Source of the DNA: Arthrobacter sp. KBS0703
GTDB lineage: Bacteria > Actinomycetota > Actinomycetes > Actinomycetales > Micrococcaceae
Length of the DNA stretch: 64,000 bases
Assembly: GCF_002008315.2 (NCBI RefSeq)
Contig: NZ_MVDG02000001.1
Location: 930,001 to 994,000, forward strand
Direction of reading: 5' to 3'
Under the pieces are notes generated by a model. That model was not told the DNA's origin and searched no databases. It saw only the letters and a list, made by a program, of their open reading frames with translations. Of this stretch, positions 29,565-41,237 are shown piece after piece. Within the stretch, counting starts at the first letter, position 1. The number at the start of each line of letters is the position of its first letter. The translations under genes and the position numbers were made by a program.

Positions 29565-30320
29565 GTGACCACTACGTATAACTGCACAGCCGATGACGAG
29601 CGCACCGCAGGATTGGCCCACGCACGGCGTGCCATCCTCGAGAAGAAGTGCGTCGTCTTCCCCACGGATACCGTCTACGGGATCGCAGCCGACGCATTTT
29701 CGCCGCAGGCTGTCACCATGCTGCTGGTTTCCAAGGGCCGCGGCCGTAACATGCCCCCGCCGGTGCTGATTCCGCGCCTCAACGCCCTCGATGGCCTGGC
29801 GACCGATGTCACTACCGAAGCCCGCCAGCTGGCCGAGGCCTTCTGGCCCGGCGGCCTGACGCTCATATTCCACGCCCAGCCTTCCCTCGACTGGGACCTT
29901 GGCGAGACTAAGGGCACCGTGGCCCTCCGGATTCCGGCGGATGAAGTGGCTCAGGACCTCCTGACCCTGACCGGGCCGCTGGCCGTGTCGTCGGCAAACA
30001 GGACCGGGCAGGCCCCGGCCCAGACTGCATTCGAGGCCCGTTCCCAGCTGGCAGAATCCGTGGAAGTCTACCTTGAGGGCGGTTTCCGCCCGGTGGAAGG
30101 AACGGACGCACTGCCGTCCACCATAGTGGACGCGACATCACTGCCACTGCGTGTTGTCCGCGAGGGAGCCGTGAGCCTGGAACGGCTGCGGGAAGTGGTT
30201 CCCGGCGTGCTCGATCTCCAGGGCAACGGCCCGGAACCGTCCGGCGCCGGCGATACCGACGAGGCTGAGGATCCGGCGGACCGTCCCGGGGACGGCGACC
30301 AAGCGTCCGGCACGGAATGA
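29565..30320 (+). CDS. L-threonylcarbamoyladenylate synthase (Sua5/YrdC family)
   Basis: A 251-residue YrdC-fold enzyme that makes threonylcarbamoyl-AMP from threonine, bicarbonate and ATP for t6A tRNA modification. The KKCVVFPTDTVYGIA segment near residue 28, SKGRGRNMPPPVLI and GPLAVSSANRTGQAP are the family landmarks. The last 30-odd residues (GPEPSGAGDTDEAEDP) are a disordered acidic tail; there is no full Sua5 domain. GTG start at 29565. Its last four bases overlap the glycosyltransferase start (ATGA). Confidence 0.93.
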   Translation: MTTTYNCTADDERTAGLAHARRAILEKKCVVFPTDTVYGIAADAFSPQAVTMLLVSKGRGRNMPPPVLIPRLNALDGLATDVTTEARQLAEAFWPGGLTLIFHAQPSLDWDLGETKGTVALRIPADEVAQDLLTLTGPLAVSSANRTGQAPAQTAFEARSQLAESVEVYLEGGFRPVEGTDALPSTIVDATSLPLRVVREGAVSLERLREVVPGVLDLQGNGPEPSGAGDTDEAEDPADRPGDGDQASGTE

Positions 30321-31075
30321 TGCTCCAGCGGCAACCCATCCCGGTCCTCGGTGTGGACGCCACGCCGCTGGACGTCGCCGGACTCACGGAAGTCCTCGAC
30401 AAGTTCGTGGCCGACGGAACCACCCGCACCGTCGTCGGACACAACCTCCACAGCGTGACGCTCTTCCATTCCGAACCGGAATTCCGCACGTTGTACGAGG
30501 ACAGCGACGTCGTGCTGATCGACGGCGCGCCCGTTCTGTGGCTCTGGGGGAGGGGACGGAAGCTGTCCGGACCCGTCATGGACTACCGGCTGGGGTCGAC
30601 TGACTGGATTCCCGCGCTGGGCCAGGTCAGCGGCCTGAGAAGCATCGCCGTCGTCGGGGCCGGCCCGGTGGCCAACGCCAAGGCCGTGGCCAAGCTGCAG
30701 GCTATTGCGCCCGGGGCGTCCGTCTCCGGCATGCCGGGCGAGGGCTGGGACGAGGAGCTCGAAGAGGAGGTCACCGCCTGGCTGGCCGTACAGCGGCCGC
30801 AGCTGGTGCTGATCGGACTGGGGATGCCCCTGCAGGAAAAGGTGCTGCGGCGCCGCCTCGGCTCCCTTCCTCCCGCGGTCTACTGCGCTGTTGGCGGTGC
30901 CATCGAGCAGATTGCGGGAATCCAGAAGCTGGCGCCGCGCTGGCTTGGCCGCCTCGGCCTGGAGTGGGCGTGGCGGCTCCTGCTGCATCCGCGGCGGGTT
31001 GCCTACCGGGTGTTCGGTGAACCCTGGGTCCTACTCGGGCTCCTGGTTCGGCGCCGGCTCCGCGGGCAGGGCTAG
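30317..31075 (+). CDS. WecB/TagA/CpsF-family glycosyltransferase
   Basis: A 252-residue GT26-family enzyme, which adds an N-acetylhexosamine (often ManNAc) to lipid-linked GlcNAc in wall teichoic acid, capsule or secondary polymer synthesis. The VVGHNLHSVTLFHSEPEFR opening, DVVLIDGAPVLWLWG and LVLIGLGMPLQEKVL are typical. It overlaps the upstream gene by four bases. Nearby are a GT2 glycosyltransferase and the WecA-type enzyme that makes the lipid-GlcNAc acceptor, so the three may build one surface glycan. Confidence 0.88.
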   Translation: MMLQRQPIPVLGVDATPLDVAGLTEVLDKFVADGTTRTVVGHNLHSVTLFHSEPEFRTLYEDSDVVLIDGAPVLWLWGRGRKLSGPVMDYRLGSTDWIPALGQVSGLRSIAVVGAGPVANAKAVAKLQAIAPGASVSGMPGEGWDEELEEEVTAWLAVQRPQLVLIGLGMPLQEKVLRRRLGSLPPAVYCAVGGAIEQIAGIQKLAPRWLGRLGLEWAWRLLLHPRRVAYRVFGEPWVLLGLLVRRRLRGQG

Positions 31076-31106
31076 CTGCCGCGTCAGCCGGGCGCGGGCG
31101 CCAACC

Positions 31107-32003
31107 CTAGAACGTCTGGTCCTTCAGGGGACCGAACCCCTTGCCCCGGAGTCCTGCCGAGAATGCCCTGAACCAGTCGCCCAAGCCGCGGAAATCGCCG
31201 CGGCGCAGGAAGTAGCCGAGGTAGCCGCCGACGTCGGCAACCAATGATTTGACGCGGAAGTGGCGGCGGATCAGATAGCCGCGGTTGCGGTAGTAGTAAT
31301 AGCGCTTGAACGCAGTCTCGGGGACGATGACGTGCCAGCGGGCGCCGAAGACGTGCTTGGTTTCGGAGAAGGCGTGCGGATGCGTGATGGCTGCCGTGGT
31401 GACCGTGCCGAAGCGGACGCCCGCCTTGCGCAGCCTGATGGTGAAGTCCACCTCGTCACCGCGGATGAAGAGGCGCATGTCCGGCAGGCCAACCTTGAAG
31501 AAGACATCGGAGCGGATCAGTGCGCCGTTGAAGAAGTGGCCGTCGTTCGGAAGGAATCCCACCTTCTCCAGCGCGCCCCGGTCGTGGGTCACCTTGCCGT
31601 CGAGGCGGAAGAAAAAGGAGAGCCTGTCGGGGTGCCCGGGTGCCACCACGAGCGGAACCACCGCCTCCAGGTCCCGAGCCTCCGCCTCACGGATCAGGGT
31701 GGCGAGGCACGCGGGATCCGCCGGCTCGGCGTCGTCGTCCATCATCCAGATCCAGTCAGCGCCGCTTGCCACCGCTTTCAGGACGGCCAGGGAAAATCCG
31801 CCGGCGCCGCCGAGGTTGGCTTCCGAGCGGATGTAGTCCACATTTTCGTGCTGTCCGGCAACGTCCGCGGCCGGCACGGTGCCGCTGTCAACAAGGCAAA
31901 TGGACGCCACGGGCGCCGTCTGGCCGTTGATCGCGTTCAGGAGGACGGCAAGCTCACGGGGACGGTCAAACGTCACGGCGGCAACTGCGACCGACACTGG
32001 CAT
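31107..32003 (-). CDS. Family 2 glycosyltransferase
   Basis: A 298-residue GT-A fold enzyme: N-terminal VAAVTFDRPRELAVLL, the metal/nucleotide motif WIWMMDDDAEP near residue 92, and a later NGALIRSDVF and RGDEVDFTIRL region resembling galactofuranosyl- and rhamnosyltransferases of the GlfT group. No membrane helix is obvious. It faces the WecB/TagA-type gene tail-to-tail and the WecA-type gene head-to-head. The donor sugar cannot be told; a cell-surface glycan role is inferred from neighbours. Confidence 0.85.
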   Translation of the reverse strand: MPVSVAVAAVTFDRPRELAVLLNAINGQTAPVASICLVDSGTVPAADVAGQHENVDYIRSEANLGGAGGFSLAVLKAVASGADWIWMMDDDAEPADPACLATLIREAEARDLEAVVPLVVAPGHPDRLSFFFRLDGKVTHDRGALEKVGFLPNDGHFFNGALIRSDVFFKVGLPDMRLFIRGDEVDFTIRLRKAGVRFGTVTTAAITHPHAFSETKHVFGARWHVIVPETAFKRYYYYRNRGYLIRRHFRVKSLVADVGGYLGYFLRRGDFRGLGDWFRAFSAGLRGKGFGPLKDQTF

Positions 32004-32375
32004 TGCGGGTTCCTTTCAGCACAGCCGCCGGCAAGTTTCCCGCCGGCGTTGGGCCGTGTGACGCGAAGCCATGTAGCCGTTGGCGTTAGTATCTTGACTA
32101 GAGTCCACTGTAATACAGCCCCGTCAGGCACTATGCACTGCCTGTCTGTGCGCATGGCGACGGAGAAGTTTCATTTATTGCACGTCAGATCCACAGCTAT
32201 TTAGCCCCCACAGCCCCCCAAACCTCATCGCGCATCTGCGCCGGCCCGTAACCCGGTGCTATGCCGCTCCACAGGTGACCGCTTCGCGCGTCTGCGGGTC
32301 GCACTTTGCCCGGGCGCAGAGGGCCGGGAAATCGAACGCCGGTGCGCAGCGGGTCCGCGGAACGGGTGACGCGCC
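32004..32375. other. Divergent intergenic region between GT2 gene and wecA-like gene
   Basis: 372 bases holding both promoters. A 7-bp hairpin CGCCGGC/GCCGGCG lies at about 32026-32048, close to the GT2 start, and the stretch 32080-32200 is A/T-rich compared with the surroundings. I find no coding frame or RNA gene and cannot place a confident promoter. Confidence 0.4.
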
Positions 32376-33488
32376 GTGATCATGTACCTGCTCATGATGC
32401 TGACGGCGGCGGTTGTCTCGTATGCGGCGACCTGGGGCGCACGCCTGGTCGGCAACAGGCTCGAGCTCTTTGCCCCCATCCGCAGCCGTGACATGCATTC
32501 GAGCCCGGTGTCGCGGCTCGGCGGCCTGGGGATCTTCGCCGGAGTGCTGGTGGCACTCGTGGTCGCGAACCAGTCTTTTTTCGTCAAGGACATCTTCCAC
32601 GCCAATGCGGCCCCGTGGGGCGTGCTGGCGGGGGCAGCCGTCATTGTGCTCGTTGGCGTCGCGGACGATCTCCTGGATCTGCGCTGGTGGGTCAAACTCA
32701 TCGGGCAGAGCGTCGCCGGCCTCGTAGTAGCTGTGTGGGGCGTCCGGATGACCATCATTCCCTTCGTTCCCGAGCCCATCCGCTTCGAGTCGGAACCTGT
32801 CAGCATCCTCGTCACCGCCGGCCTCATCGTGACCACGATGAATGCCTTCAACTTCATCGACGGACTGGACGGGCTGGCCGCCGGCGTGGCCATCATCGGC
32901 GGCTCGGCCTTCTTCCTGACCGCGTACTGGGTGCACCGGAACGCGCCGCTGCTGGACCGCTCGGACCTTGCCACGCTCCTGACCGCGGTGCTCGTGGGCA
33001 GCTGCCTGGGGTTCCTGCCGCACAACTGGTTTCCCTCGAAGATCTTCATGGGGGATTCCGGGGCGATGCTGATCGGCCTGCTGATGGCGTCGGCAGGCGT
33101 CGTGTCGACGGGCCAAATCAGCTCGGGGCTCTATGACCGCGTCAGCGGTATCCCCACGATCATCCCGATCCTGCTTCCCTTCGCCGTGCTTTTCCTGCCG
33201 CTGCTGGACCTCGGACTGGCGGTGGTCCGGCGCACTGCCGTCGGCCGCTCGCCCTGGTCAGCCGACCGGGGCCACCTGCACCACAAGTTGATGGACATCG
33301 GGTACTCCCACCGCACTGCCGTGATGCTGATGTACCTGTGGACCGCAGTGCTGTCGTTCGGCGGACTGGCCTTCGCGGTCTACCCTTGGCAGCTGGTTCT
33401 CGCGGTGGACATCGCCGCCGCCCTGGTGATGGGGCTCATCACGGCGTGGCCTTATCTCAGCCGGCGGGGCGCGGAAACACCGGAATAA
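32376..33488 (+). CDS. wecA: Undecaprenyl-phosphate GlcNAc-1-phosphate transferase (WecA/TagO/Rfe type)
   Basis: A 370-residue polytopic membrane enzyme with about ten helices that transfers GlcNAc-1-P from UDP-GlcNAc to a polyprenyl phosphate, starting wall glycan synthesis. The catalytic aspartates sit in VGVADDLLDLRW near residue 95 and NAFNFIDGLDGLA near residue 155; KIFMGDSGAMLIG and the cytosolic HLHHKLMDIGYSHR loop are also typical. GTG 32376, with ATG 32382 possible. Its place right before the ATP synthase operon matches rfe in mycobacteria. Confidence 0.93.
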   Translation: MIMYLLMMLTAAVVSYAATWGARLVGNRLELFAPIRSRDMHSSPVSRLGGLGIFAGVLVALVVANQSFFVKDIFHANAAPWGVLAGAAVIVLVGVADDLLDLRWWVKLIGQSVAGLVVAVWGVRMTIIPFVPEPIRFESEPVSILVTAGLIVTTMNAFNFIDGLDGLAAGVAIIGGSAFFLTAYWVHRNAPLLDRSDLATLLTAVLVGSCLGFLPHNWFPSKIFMGDSGAMLIGLLMASAGVVSTGQISSGLYDRVSGIPTIIPILLPFAVLFLPLLDLGLAVVRRTAVGRSPWSADRGHLHHKLMDIGYSHRTAVMLMYLWTAVLSFGGLAFAVYPWQLVLAVDIAAALVMGLITAWPYLSRRGAETPE

Positions 33489-33582
33489 CCTCGGCTTTCC
33501 CGAATATTTCTATCTCGTGTAGAATTCAGGGGCAGGTCTTTCCTGCGCCACTCCACCCCCTGGCCCCGAAGATTGGGTTCGC

Positions 33583-34068
33583 ATGACCTCCAGCGCCGAG
33601 CCCGGACCTGCGTCCGGCAAAGGATCCGTTGGCGTCTCCGGCCCCACCCGGTCGCTGTGGCTGGGCCTGCTGGGAATCAGCTCCACCGTTTCCGCGGCCG
33701 CCCTTGTCCTTACGGGCATTGTGGCAGCAGCACTGAATGGCTGGACCGGACTGCTTTCCAGCAGCTTCGGCGGGCTGCTGGTCATGGCTTTCTTTGCCAT
33801 CAGCCTCCTGATCGGCCACTTCGTCGGCCGGAACAACCCGTCCGGCGCCATTGGCCTGTTCGTGGCTACCTATTTCGTCAAGGTCATCGGCTTCGCCGTG
33901 GTCCTTTTTGCGATTGGTGCGCCCGAGTGGCTGCATGGGCGCTGGTTCCTGATCGGAGCGGTCGTCGCTGTGGTGACCTGGCAGGCGGCTGAAATCTATG
34001 GTTTCAGCAAAGCGCGGTTGCAGATCTACAACGACCCCGAACCAACCAAGGGCAACACCGATGTCTAA
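33583..34068 (+). CDS. AtpI-like membrane protein preceding the ATP synthase operon
   Basis: A 161-residue protein with four predicted membrane helices (for example LWLGLLGISSTVSAAALVLTG, then GLLVMAFFAISLLIG). By position and size it corresponds to the ATP synthase I-type proteins in front of atpB in actinobacteria, thought to help c-ring assembly or ion supply. Its last eight bases overlap the next small gene, so both are co-translated. Sequence similarity within this group is weak, so the name rests mostly on context. Confidence 0.7.
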   Translation: MTSSAEPGPASGKGSVGVSGPTRSLWLGLLGISSTVSAAALVLTGIVAAALNGWTGLLSSSFGGLLVMAFFAISLLIGHFVGRNNPSGAIGLFVATYFVKVIGFAVVLFAIGAPEWLHGRWFLIGAVVAVVTWQAAEIYGFSKARLQIYNDPEPTKGNTDV

Positions 34069-34399
34069 GCAAAACCACCCCGGCAAAAACCCCTCCGGCG
34101 AACCCGCCAAACGGACCGGCGCTCCGGGCGTCTCAGCGGAAAATGGTGACGGCGGTTACAACGCTGGAATTGCCGTCTTTAGCTACATTATTGGCGGAAT
34201 CATCGTCTGGAGTTTGATAGGGTGGGGTCTGGATTATCTGTGGGGAACCCGCTGGATTGTGCTCCTAGGCGCTCTGCTTGGAGCTGCGGGAGGGTTCTAT
34301 CTGTCCCATATGCACGGCCTCACCAGTTCGAGAAATCCAGCTGGTGGGAACGGTGCAGCCAGCGGCCCGTCTGAGGATGGGAACAGTAATGCCAAATAA
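34061..34399 (+). CDS. AtpZ/AtpI-family small membrane protein
   Basis: A 112-residue protein with a polar N-terminal 40 residues (MSKQNHPGKNPSGEPAKR) and two helices (AGIAVFSYIIGGIIVWSLIG and TRWIVLLGALLGAAGGFYL), a two-helix hairpin as in AtpZ-type proteins of ATP synthase operons. ATG 34061 overlaps the stop of the preceding gene. It lies 81 bases before atpB. Role inferred: assembly or ion supply for the Fo sector. Confidence 0.72.
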   Translation: MSKQNHPGKNPSGEPAKRTGAPGVSAENGDGGYNAGIAVFSYIIGGIIVWSLIGWGLDYLWGTRWIVLLGALLGAAGGFYLSHMHGLTSSRNPAGGNGAASGPSEDGNSNAK

Positions 34400-34480
34400 T
34401 TTTACGAGGGGGAGGGCAAGCATGAAGCACGCCGGAACCCGACCAACGCCCAACGATGGACACTGCAGAGAGGAAACGCG

Positions 34481-35281
34481 TTGATCGCGCTTGCGCTCCC
34501 GGCCCAAAATTCAGGAGAGTTCACTCCTCCTGGAATTGAAGAAATGCACCTGCCGGCAATCCTGCCGTGGGGTGCGGCAGACGGATTCTCCAAGCAGATG
34601 CTGCTGGTAATCCTGTCCGTCGTCATTATCGCTACATTCTTTCTGCTAGCTGCGCGGAAGCAGCAGCTGGTTCCTGGCAAGCTGCAGTTCGCGGGTGAGA
34701 TGGCCTATGGCTTCGTCCGCAACAGCATCGCCAAGGACATCATCGGCGGCAGAGACTTCATGAAGTATGTCCCGCTTCTGTTCAGCCTGTTCTTCTTCAT
34801 TCTGGTGAACAACATCTATGGCGCGATCCCCGTGGTCCAGCTCCCGAGCTTCTCCCACGTCGGCGGCGCGTACGTGCTGGCCGTCATCGTGTACATCACC
34901 TGGATCGCCATCGGCGTCAAGAAGAACGGACTGCGGTACTTCAAGCTCGCCACCGTGCCGTCCGGAGTGCCGATATACATCCTTCCGATCGTCATCCCGA
35001 TCGAGATCATCTCCAACTTCCTGGTCCGCCCGGTTACGCACAGCCTCCGTCTGTTTGCCACCATGCTGGCCGGCCACCTGATCGTCATGATCGCCGGTTC
35101 GGGAATCGAATACCTCGTCATGCAGGAAAACGTTCTGCTCAAGGGCACCTCTGTTCTGGTCCTTGCCGGCGCGATCGCCATGTACATGCTCGAAGCGCTC
35201 ATCATGGCGCTGCAGGCCTATGTCTTCACCCTGCTGACGGCAATCTACATTGAAGGCGCACTCCACGCCGACAGCCACTAG
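34481..35281 (+). CDS. atpB: ATP synthase Fo subunit a
   Basis: A 266-residue membrane subunit forming the proton half-channels against the c-ring. The essential arginine lies in [18 protein letters not shown] near residue 190 and the last helices end in [21 protein letters not shown]. The only good start is TTG 34481 behind AGAGGAAA; it gives [19 protein letters not shown]. First of eight structural genes in the order a-c-b-delta-alpha-gamma-beta-epsilon. Confidence 0.95.
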   Translation: MIALALPAQNSGEFTPPGIEEMHLPAILPWGAADGFSKQMLLVILSVVIIATFFLLAARKQQLVPGKLQFAGEMAYGFVRNSIAKDIIGGRDFMKYVPLLFSLFFFILVNNIYGAIPVVQLPSFSHVGGAYVLAVIVYITWIAIGVKKNGLRYFKLATVPSGVPIYILPIVIPIEIISNFLVRPVTHSLRLFATMLAGHLIVMIAGSGIEYLVMQENVLLKGTSVLVLAGAIAMYMLEALIMALQAYVFTLLTAIYIEGALHADSH

Positions 35282-35361
35282 GCACCCCACAAACTTCCCC
35301 TCACGGGGATGAAGCAACCCAAACAACCTGCCACAGAGATGGCATCTTGAAAGGAAGAAAA

Positions 35362-35580
35362 ATGGAAGGCTCCATCAACGGCTCCCTCAACCTCATCGGC
35401 TACGGCCTCTCCGCCATCGGCGGTGGTATCGGTGTGGGTCTCGTGTTCGCCGCTTACATCAACGGTGTGGCACGTCAGCCGGAAGCACAGCGCGTTCTGC
35501 AGCCGATCGCATTCCTCGGCCTTGCGCTGACTGAAGCCCTCGCCATCCTGGGCCTGGTCTTCGCTTTCGTTCTCAAGTAA
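35362..35580 (+). CDS. atpE: ATP synthase Fo subunit c
   Basis: A 72-residue proteolipid forming the rotor ring. Two helices are joined by the polar loop ARQPEAQ; the proton-carrying Glu is in [15 protein letters not shown] near residue 58. ATG 35362 follows AAAGGAAG and gives the normal length; a TTG at 35347 would add five residues. No sodium-binding motif is seen, so a proton ring is expected. Confidence 0.96.
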   Translation: MEGSINGSLNLIGYGLSAIGGGIGVGLVFAAYINGVARQPEAQRVLQPIAFLGLALTEALAILGLVFAFVLK

Positions 35581-35633
35581 ACCTTCAGAACCAAGCGAAC
35601 ATTCAGAACCGAGTAGATAAGGACGGGTGAAAT

Positions 35634-36185
35634 ATGAATCAGCTGATCATCTCAGCCGCCACCGCCGAGGCGGCTAACCCGCTCGTTCCCAATGTCTGGG
35701 AAATGGGCGTCGTCCTCGCCGGCTTTGCTGTCCTCTTTTTCATCGTGGTCAAGTTTGTTGTCCCGATGTTCGAGAAGACGTTCGCAGAGCGTGCCGAGGC
35801 CATTGAAGGCGGCATCGCCAAGGCCGAGCAGGCGCAGGCCGAGGCTTCCGCCGCACTCGAGCAGTACAAGCAGCAGCTCACCGAGGCCCGTGCCGAAGCC
35901 AACCGCATCCGCGAGGAAGCTCGTGCCGAAGGCGCCCAGATCCTTGCGGAGCTGAAGGAGAAGGCTGCAGCCGAGTCTGCGCGCATCACTGCGCAGGCAC
36001 ACGTGCAGATCGAATCCGAGCGCCAGGCTGCGGTAGTGGCCCTGCGTTCAGAGGTGGGCACCCTTGCCACCACGCTGGCTGGCCGCATCGTTGGCGAGTC
36101 CCTTGAGGACGACGCGCGTGCGGCACGTGTTGTTGACCGCTTCCTGGCTGATCTGGAGACCCAGAACGCAGGTGTAGGAAAGTAA
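35634..36185 (+). CDS. atpF: ATP synthase Fo subunit b
   Basis: A 183-residue stator subunit: one N-terminal helix (MGVVLAGFAVLFFIVVKFVV) followed by a long charged coiled coil (EGGIAKAEQAQAEASAAL onwards). The stop TAA overlaps the ATG of atpH by one base. In mycobacteria b and delta are fused in one gene; here they are separate. Confidence 0.95.
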   Translation: MNQLIISAATAEAANPLVPNVWEMGVVLAGFAVLFFIVVKFVVPMFEKTFAERAEAIEGGIAKAEQAQAEASAALEQYKQQLTEARAEANRIREEARAEGAQILAELKEKAAAESARITAQAHVQIESERQAAVVALRSEVGTLATTLAGRIVGESLEDDARAARVVDRFLADLETQNAGVGK

Positions 36186-37012
36186 TGGCAGGTGTATCGA
36201 GCGAATCGCTGACCAAAGCGCTGACCGAACTGGAAGCCAAGCTTCCATTTGCATCGCTGCAGTTGGCAAAGGAACTCTTCGGAATCCTGGGAGCGATAGA
36301 CAGCTCGGCTGGCTTGCGCCGCGCCCTGACTGACCCGTCCCGCAGCGGTGACGAAAAGTCGGCGCTGATCAGGAAACTGTTCGGCGGAAAAGTCTCCGCT
36401 GAGGCTGCGGACATCGCAGCCGGGCTGGCCAGCTCACGCTGGGCATCTGCGCGAGACATCGGCGATGCACTCGAGACGCTTGCCGCGACGGTAGTAATTG
36501 CCGTTGCAGAAAACAAGTCGGCCGTTTCTGCCTCCGGAATCTCGGGGCTGGAAGAACTCGAGAACGATCTGTTCTCTTTCAACCAGGCCGTGGCGTCAAG
36601 CCACGAGGTGCAGCGTGCTCTGTCTGAACCGCAGGCCAGCGCCGCAGCAAAGATTGTCTTGGCGGAGAGGCTGGTACCTGGCGCAAGCGAGGAAGCCAAG
36701 GCCCTCATCGGCCAGGCAGTGTCGCAGCCACGCGGACTCAAGTCCACCAAGCTCGTCGGCCGCTTCGCCGAGCTTGCCGCCAGGCGCCAGCAGCGGTGGA
36801 TTGCAACGGTCAGTGTCACGCGTCCCCTCACGGAGACGCAGGCCAGCCGTCTGCAGCTCGGGCTCAACTCCCTCTACGGGCGGGAGCTCAAGATCAACAC
36901 CACTGTTGATCCGGCGCTGATCGGCGGAATCCGAGTGCAGGTTGGTGACGAAGTGCTCGACGCTTCCGTCATCACCCGCCTGTTGGAGCTTCGCCGCCAA
37001 CTGGCCGGCTAG
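36185..37012 (+). CDS. atpH: ATP synthase F1 subunit delta
   Basis: A 275-residue stator protein joining subunit b to the F1 head. The C-terminal half (TVSVTRPLTETQASRLQ and NTTVDPALIGGIRVQVGD) is the conserved OSCP/delta signature. It is about 100 residues longer than the E. coli subunit because of an extended N-terminal helical part, as is usual in actinobacteria. One-base overlap with atpF. Confidence 0.94.
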   Translation: MAGVSSESLTKALTELEAKLPFASLQLAKELFGILGAIDSSAGLRRALTDPSRSGDEKSALIRKLFGGKVSAEAADIAAGLASSRWASARDIGDALETLAATVVIAVAENKSAVSASGISGLEELENDLFSFNQAVASSHEVQRALSEPQASAAAKIVLAERLVPGASEEAKALIGQAVSQPRGLKSTKLVGRFAELAARRQQRWIATVSVTRPLTETQASRLQLGLNSLYGRELKINTTVDPALIGGIRVQVGDEVLDASVITRLLELRRQLAG

Positions 37013-37095
37013 CCGGACAAGCACAACTTAACTGATAGAAACCCCGGTCATCGTGAGCAACGATGATCACGAAAACAGGAGAGCAGGGACTGCAG

Positions 37096-38733
37096 ATGGC
37101 CGAATTGACCATCAACGCCGACGACGTCCGTATTGCGTTGAACGAGTTCGCGGCGTCCTACGAACCCGGAAACGCAGAGCGCGTAGAGGTCGGCCGTGTG
37201 ACCACCGCAGGTGACGGCATCGCCCGTGTTGAGGGCCTTCCCTCGGTCATGGCGAACGAGTTGCTTCGTTTCGAAGACGGCACGCTGGGCCTCGCCCAGA
37301 ACCTCGACGTCCGCGAGATCGGTGTCATCATCCTCGGTGACTTCACGGGCATCGAAGAAGGCCAGGAAGTGCACCGCACCGGACAGGTTCTGTCCGTGCC
37401 GGTCGGCGACGCGTTCCTCGGCCGTGTGGTTGACCCGCTGGGCGTGCCCATCGATGACCTCGGCGAGATCAAGGCCGAGACCACCCGTGCCCTGGAGCTC
37501 CAGGCGCCCGGCGTGACCCAGCGCAAGTCTGTGCACGAGCCGATGCAGACCGGCCTGAAGGCAATCGACGCCATGATCCCGATCGGCCGTGGCCAGCGCC
37601 AGCTGATCATTGGCGACCGCCAGACCGGCAAGTCCGCAATTGCCATTGACACCATCATCAACCAGAAGGCCAACTGGGCCTCCGGTGACGTGAAGAAGCA
37701 GGTTCGCTGCGTTTACGTGGCAATCGGCCAGAAGGCGTCGACCATTGCCGCCATCCGCCAGACGCTCGAGGACAACGGCGCGCTGGAATACACCACGATT
37801 GTTGCCTCCCCGGCTTCTGACCCCGCTGGCTTCAAGTACCTGGCACCCTACGCAGGTTCCGCCATCGGCCAGCACTGGATGTACGGCGGCAAGCACGTCC
37901 TCATCGTGTTCGATGACCTCTCCAAGCAGGCCGAGGCCTACCGTGCAGTGTCCCTGCTGCTCCGCCGTCCGCCGGGACGTGAAGCCTACCCGGGTGACGT
38001 GTTCTACTTGCACTCCCGCCTGCTGGAGCGTTGCGCGAAGCTCTCTGACGAGCTCGGCGCGGGCTCGATGACCGGCCTGCCGCTCGTCGAAACCAAGGCA
38101 AACGACGTCTCTGCCTACATCCCGACCAACGTGATCTCCATTACCGATGGCCAGATCTTCCTGCAGTCGGACCTCTTCAACGCCAACCAGCGTCCCGCTG
38201 TTGACGTTGGCGTGTCGGTGTCCCGAGTCGGCGGCGCCGCGCAGGTCAAGTCGATGAAGAAGGTCTCCGGTACCTTGAAGCTGGACCTTGCACAGTACCG
38301 CGACATGCAGGCATTCGCGATGTTCGCATCGGACCTCGATGCCGCATCCCGCCAGCAGCTGACCCGTGGTGCACGCCTGATGGAACTGCTCAAGCAGGGC
38401 CAGTACTCGCCGTTCCCGGTCGAGAACCAGGTTGTGTCCATCTGGGCAGGAACGCAGGGCTACCTGGATGAAGTCCCGGTTGAAGACATCAGCCGTTTCG
38501 AGTCAGAGTTCCTGGAGCACCTGAAGCACAAGTCCTCCATCCTCACCACGCTGGCGCAGACCAACGTTCTGGACGATGACACCGCAGAAGCACTGAAGAC
38601 CGCGATCGTGGAGTTCAAGAAGGGCTTCTTCGGCGAGGGAGACAACCATCTGGTAGGTGCCGGCCACGAGGAGCATGATGCTATCTCCGAGGGCCAGGTC
38701 GACCAGGAAAAAATCGTCAGGCAGAAGCGCTAG
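37096..38733 (+). CDS. atpA: ATP synthase F1 subunit alpha
   Basis: A 545-residue non-catalytic nucleotide-binding subunit. Walker A is [13 protein letters not shown] near residue 170; the arginine-finger region is around [18 protein letters not shown] near residue 375. The C-terminus has an extension of about 30 residues ([17 protein letters not shown]), like the mycobacterial alpha tail that damps ATP hydrolysis. ATG 37096 fits the family; an upstream in-frame ATG at 37063 adds 11 unrelated residues. Confidence 0.96.
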   Translation: MAELTINADDVRIALNEFAASYEPGNAERVEVGRVTTAGDGIARVEGLPSVMANELLRFEDGTLGLAQNLDVREIGVIILGDFTGIEEGQEVHRTGQVLSVPVGDAFLGRVVDPLGVPIDDLGEIKAETTRALELQAPGVTQRKSVHEPMQTGLKAIDAMIPIGRGQRQLIIGDRQTGKSAIAIDTIINQKANWASGDVKKQVRCVYVAIGQKASTIAAIRQTLEDNGALEYTTIVASPASDPAGFKYLAPYAGSAIGQHWMYGGKHVLIVFDDLSKQAEAYRAVSLLLRRPPGREAYPGDVFYLHSRLLERCAKLSDELGAGSMTGLPLVETKANDVSAYIPTNVISITDGQIFLQSDLFNANQRPAVDVGVSVSRVGGAAQVKSMKKVSGTLKLDLAQYRDMQAFAMFASDLDAASRQQLTRGARLMELLKQGQYSPFPVENQVVSIWAGTQGYLDEVPVEDISRFESEFLEHLKHKSSILTTLAQTNVLDDDTAEALKTAIVEFKKGFFGEGDNHLVGAGHEEHDAISEGQVDQEKIVRQKR

Positions 38734-38809
38734 TTTCGCTGGCAGGGACTGCCGGAACCATTCGTGGTCCCGGCAGTCCCGGCCATCGGGATCTTAGGAA
38801 AGGATAAGT

Positions 38810-39700
38810 ATGGGAGCCCAGATTCGGGTCTACCGCCAGAAGATCGCCTCGACGACGTCGATGCGCAAGATCTTCAAGGCGATGGAACTGATCGCTACCT
38901 CGCGCATCGGCAAGGCCCGCGCACGCGTAGCGGCTTCACTGCCTTACGCGAACGCAATTACCCGCGCCGTTTCTGCTGTCGCAAGCCAGAGCGAAATCGA
39001 CCACCCTTTGACCACCGAGCCGGAGAAAATCCGCCGCGCCGCAGTCCTGGTAATCACCTCGGACCGTGGCCTGGCAGGTTCCTACTCCGCGAGCGTCCTG
39101 AAGCAGGCCGAGGGCCTGAACGAGCTGCTCCGCGCCGAAGGCAAGGAAGTCAAGACGTACCTCGTCGGCCGCAAGGCACAGGCGTACTTCGACTTCCGGG
39201 GCCGCCCCTACGGGCGGGTCTGGACCGGCGGTACTGATGCACCGGAGTTTGCTACGGCGCAGGAAGTCGGCGCGGCATTGCTGGAGGACTTCGCAACGGA
39301 CTTCGAAGCGGGCGGCGTGGATGAGATCCACGTCGTTTACACCCGCTTCAAGTCCATGGTGACGCAGGAGCCGACGGTCATCCGTCTTCTTCCGCTCGAA
39401 GTTGTGGAAGAGCAGGCCGCTTCCGAATCGGAGCTGCTGCCCTTGTACGAATTCGAACCGGAGCCGGAGCAGGTCCTCGATGCCCTGCTGCCCCGGTACA
39501 TCGAAGCGCGGATTTTCGCGGCCATGCTGCAGGCAGCGGCTTCCGAGCTCGCAGCACGCCAGCGGGCCATGAAGTCTGCCGGCGACAACGCCACGGACCT
39601 CATCAAGAAGTACACGCGTCTGCGCAACACCGCCCGCCAGGCTGAGATTACGCAGGAGCTTTCCGAAATCGTGGCCGGCGCCGACGCTCTCGCGTCGTAG
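38810..39700 (+). CDS. atpG: ATP synthase F1 subunit gamma
   Basis: A 296-residue central stalk. The N-terminal [20 protein letters not shown] and the C-terminal helix [22 protein letters not shown] form the coiled coil inserted into the alpha3beta3 head; the middle [14 protein letters not shown] is the conserved Rossmann-like part. AGGAAAGGA ribosome site precedes ATG 38810. Confidence 0.96.
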   Translation: MGAQIRVYRQKIASTTSMRKIFKAMELIATSRIGKARARVAASLPYANAITRAVSAVASQSEIDHPLTTEPEKIRRAAVLVITSDRGLAGSYSASVLKQAEGLNELLRAEGKEVKTYLVGRKAQAYFDFRGRPYGRVWTGGTDAPEFATAQEVGAALLEDFATDFEAGGVDEIHVVYTRFKSMVTQEPTVIRLLPLEVVEEQAASESELLPLYEFEPEPEQVLDALLPRYIEARIFAAMLQAAASELAARQRAMKSAGDNATDLIKKYTRLRNTARQAEITQELSEIVAGADALAS

Positions 39701-39748
39701 CCGGACGGTTCCGGATCCAGCTTTACCTGCACCAAAAGATAAACTTAA

Positions 39749-41236
<1,488 letters not shown>

Positions 41237-41237
41237 T

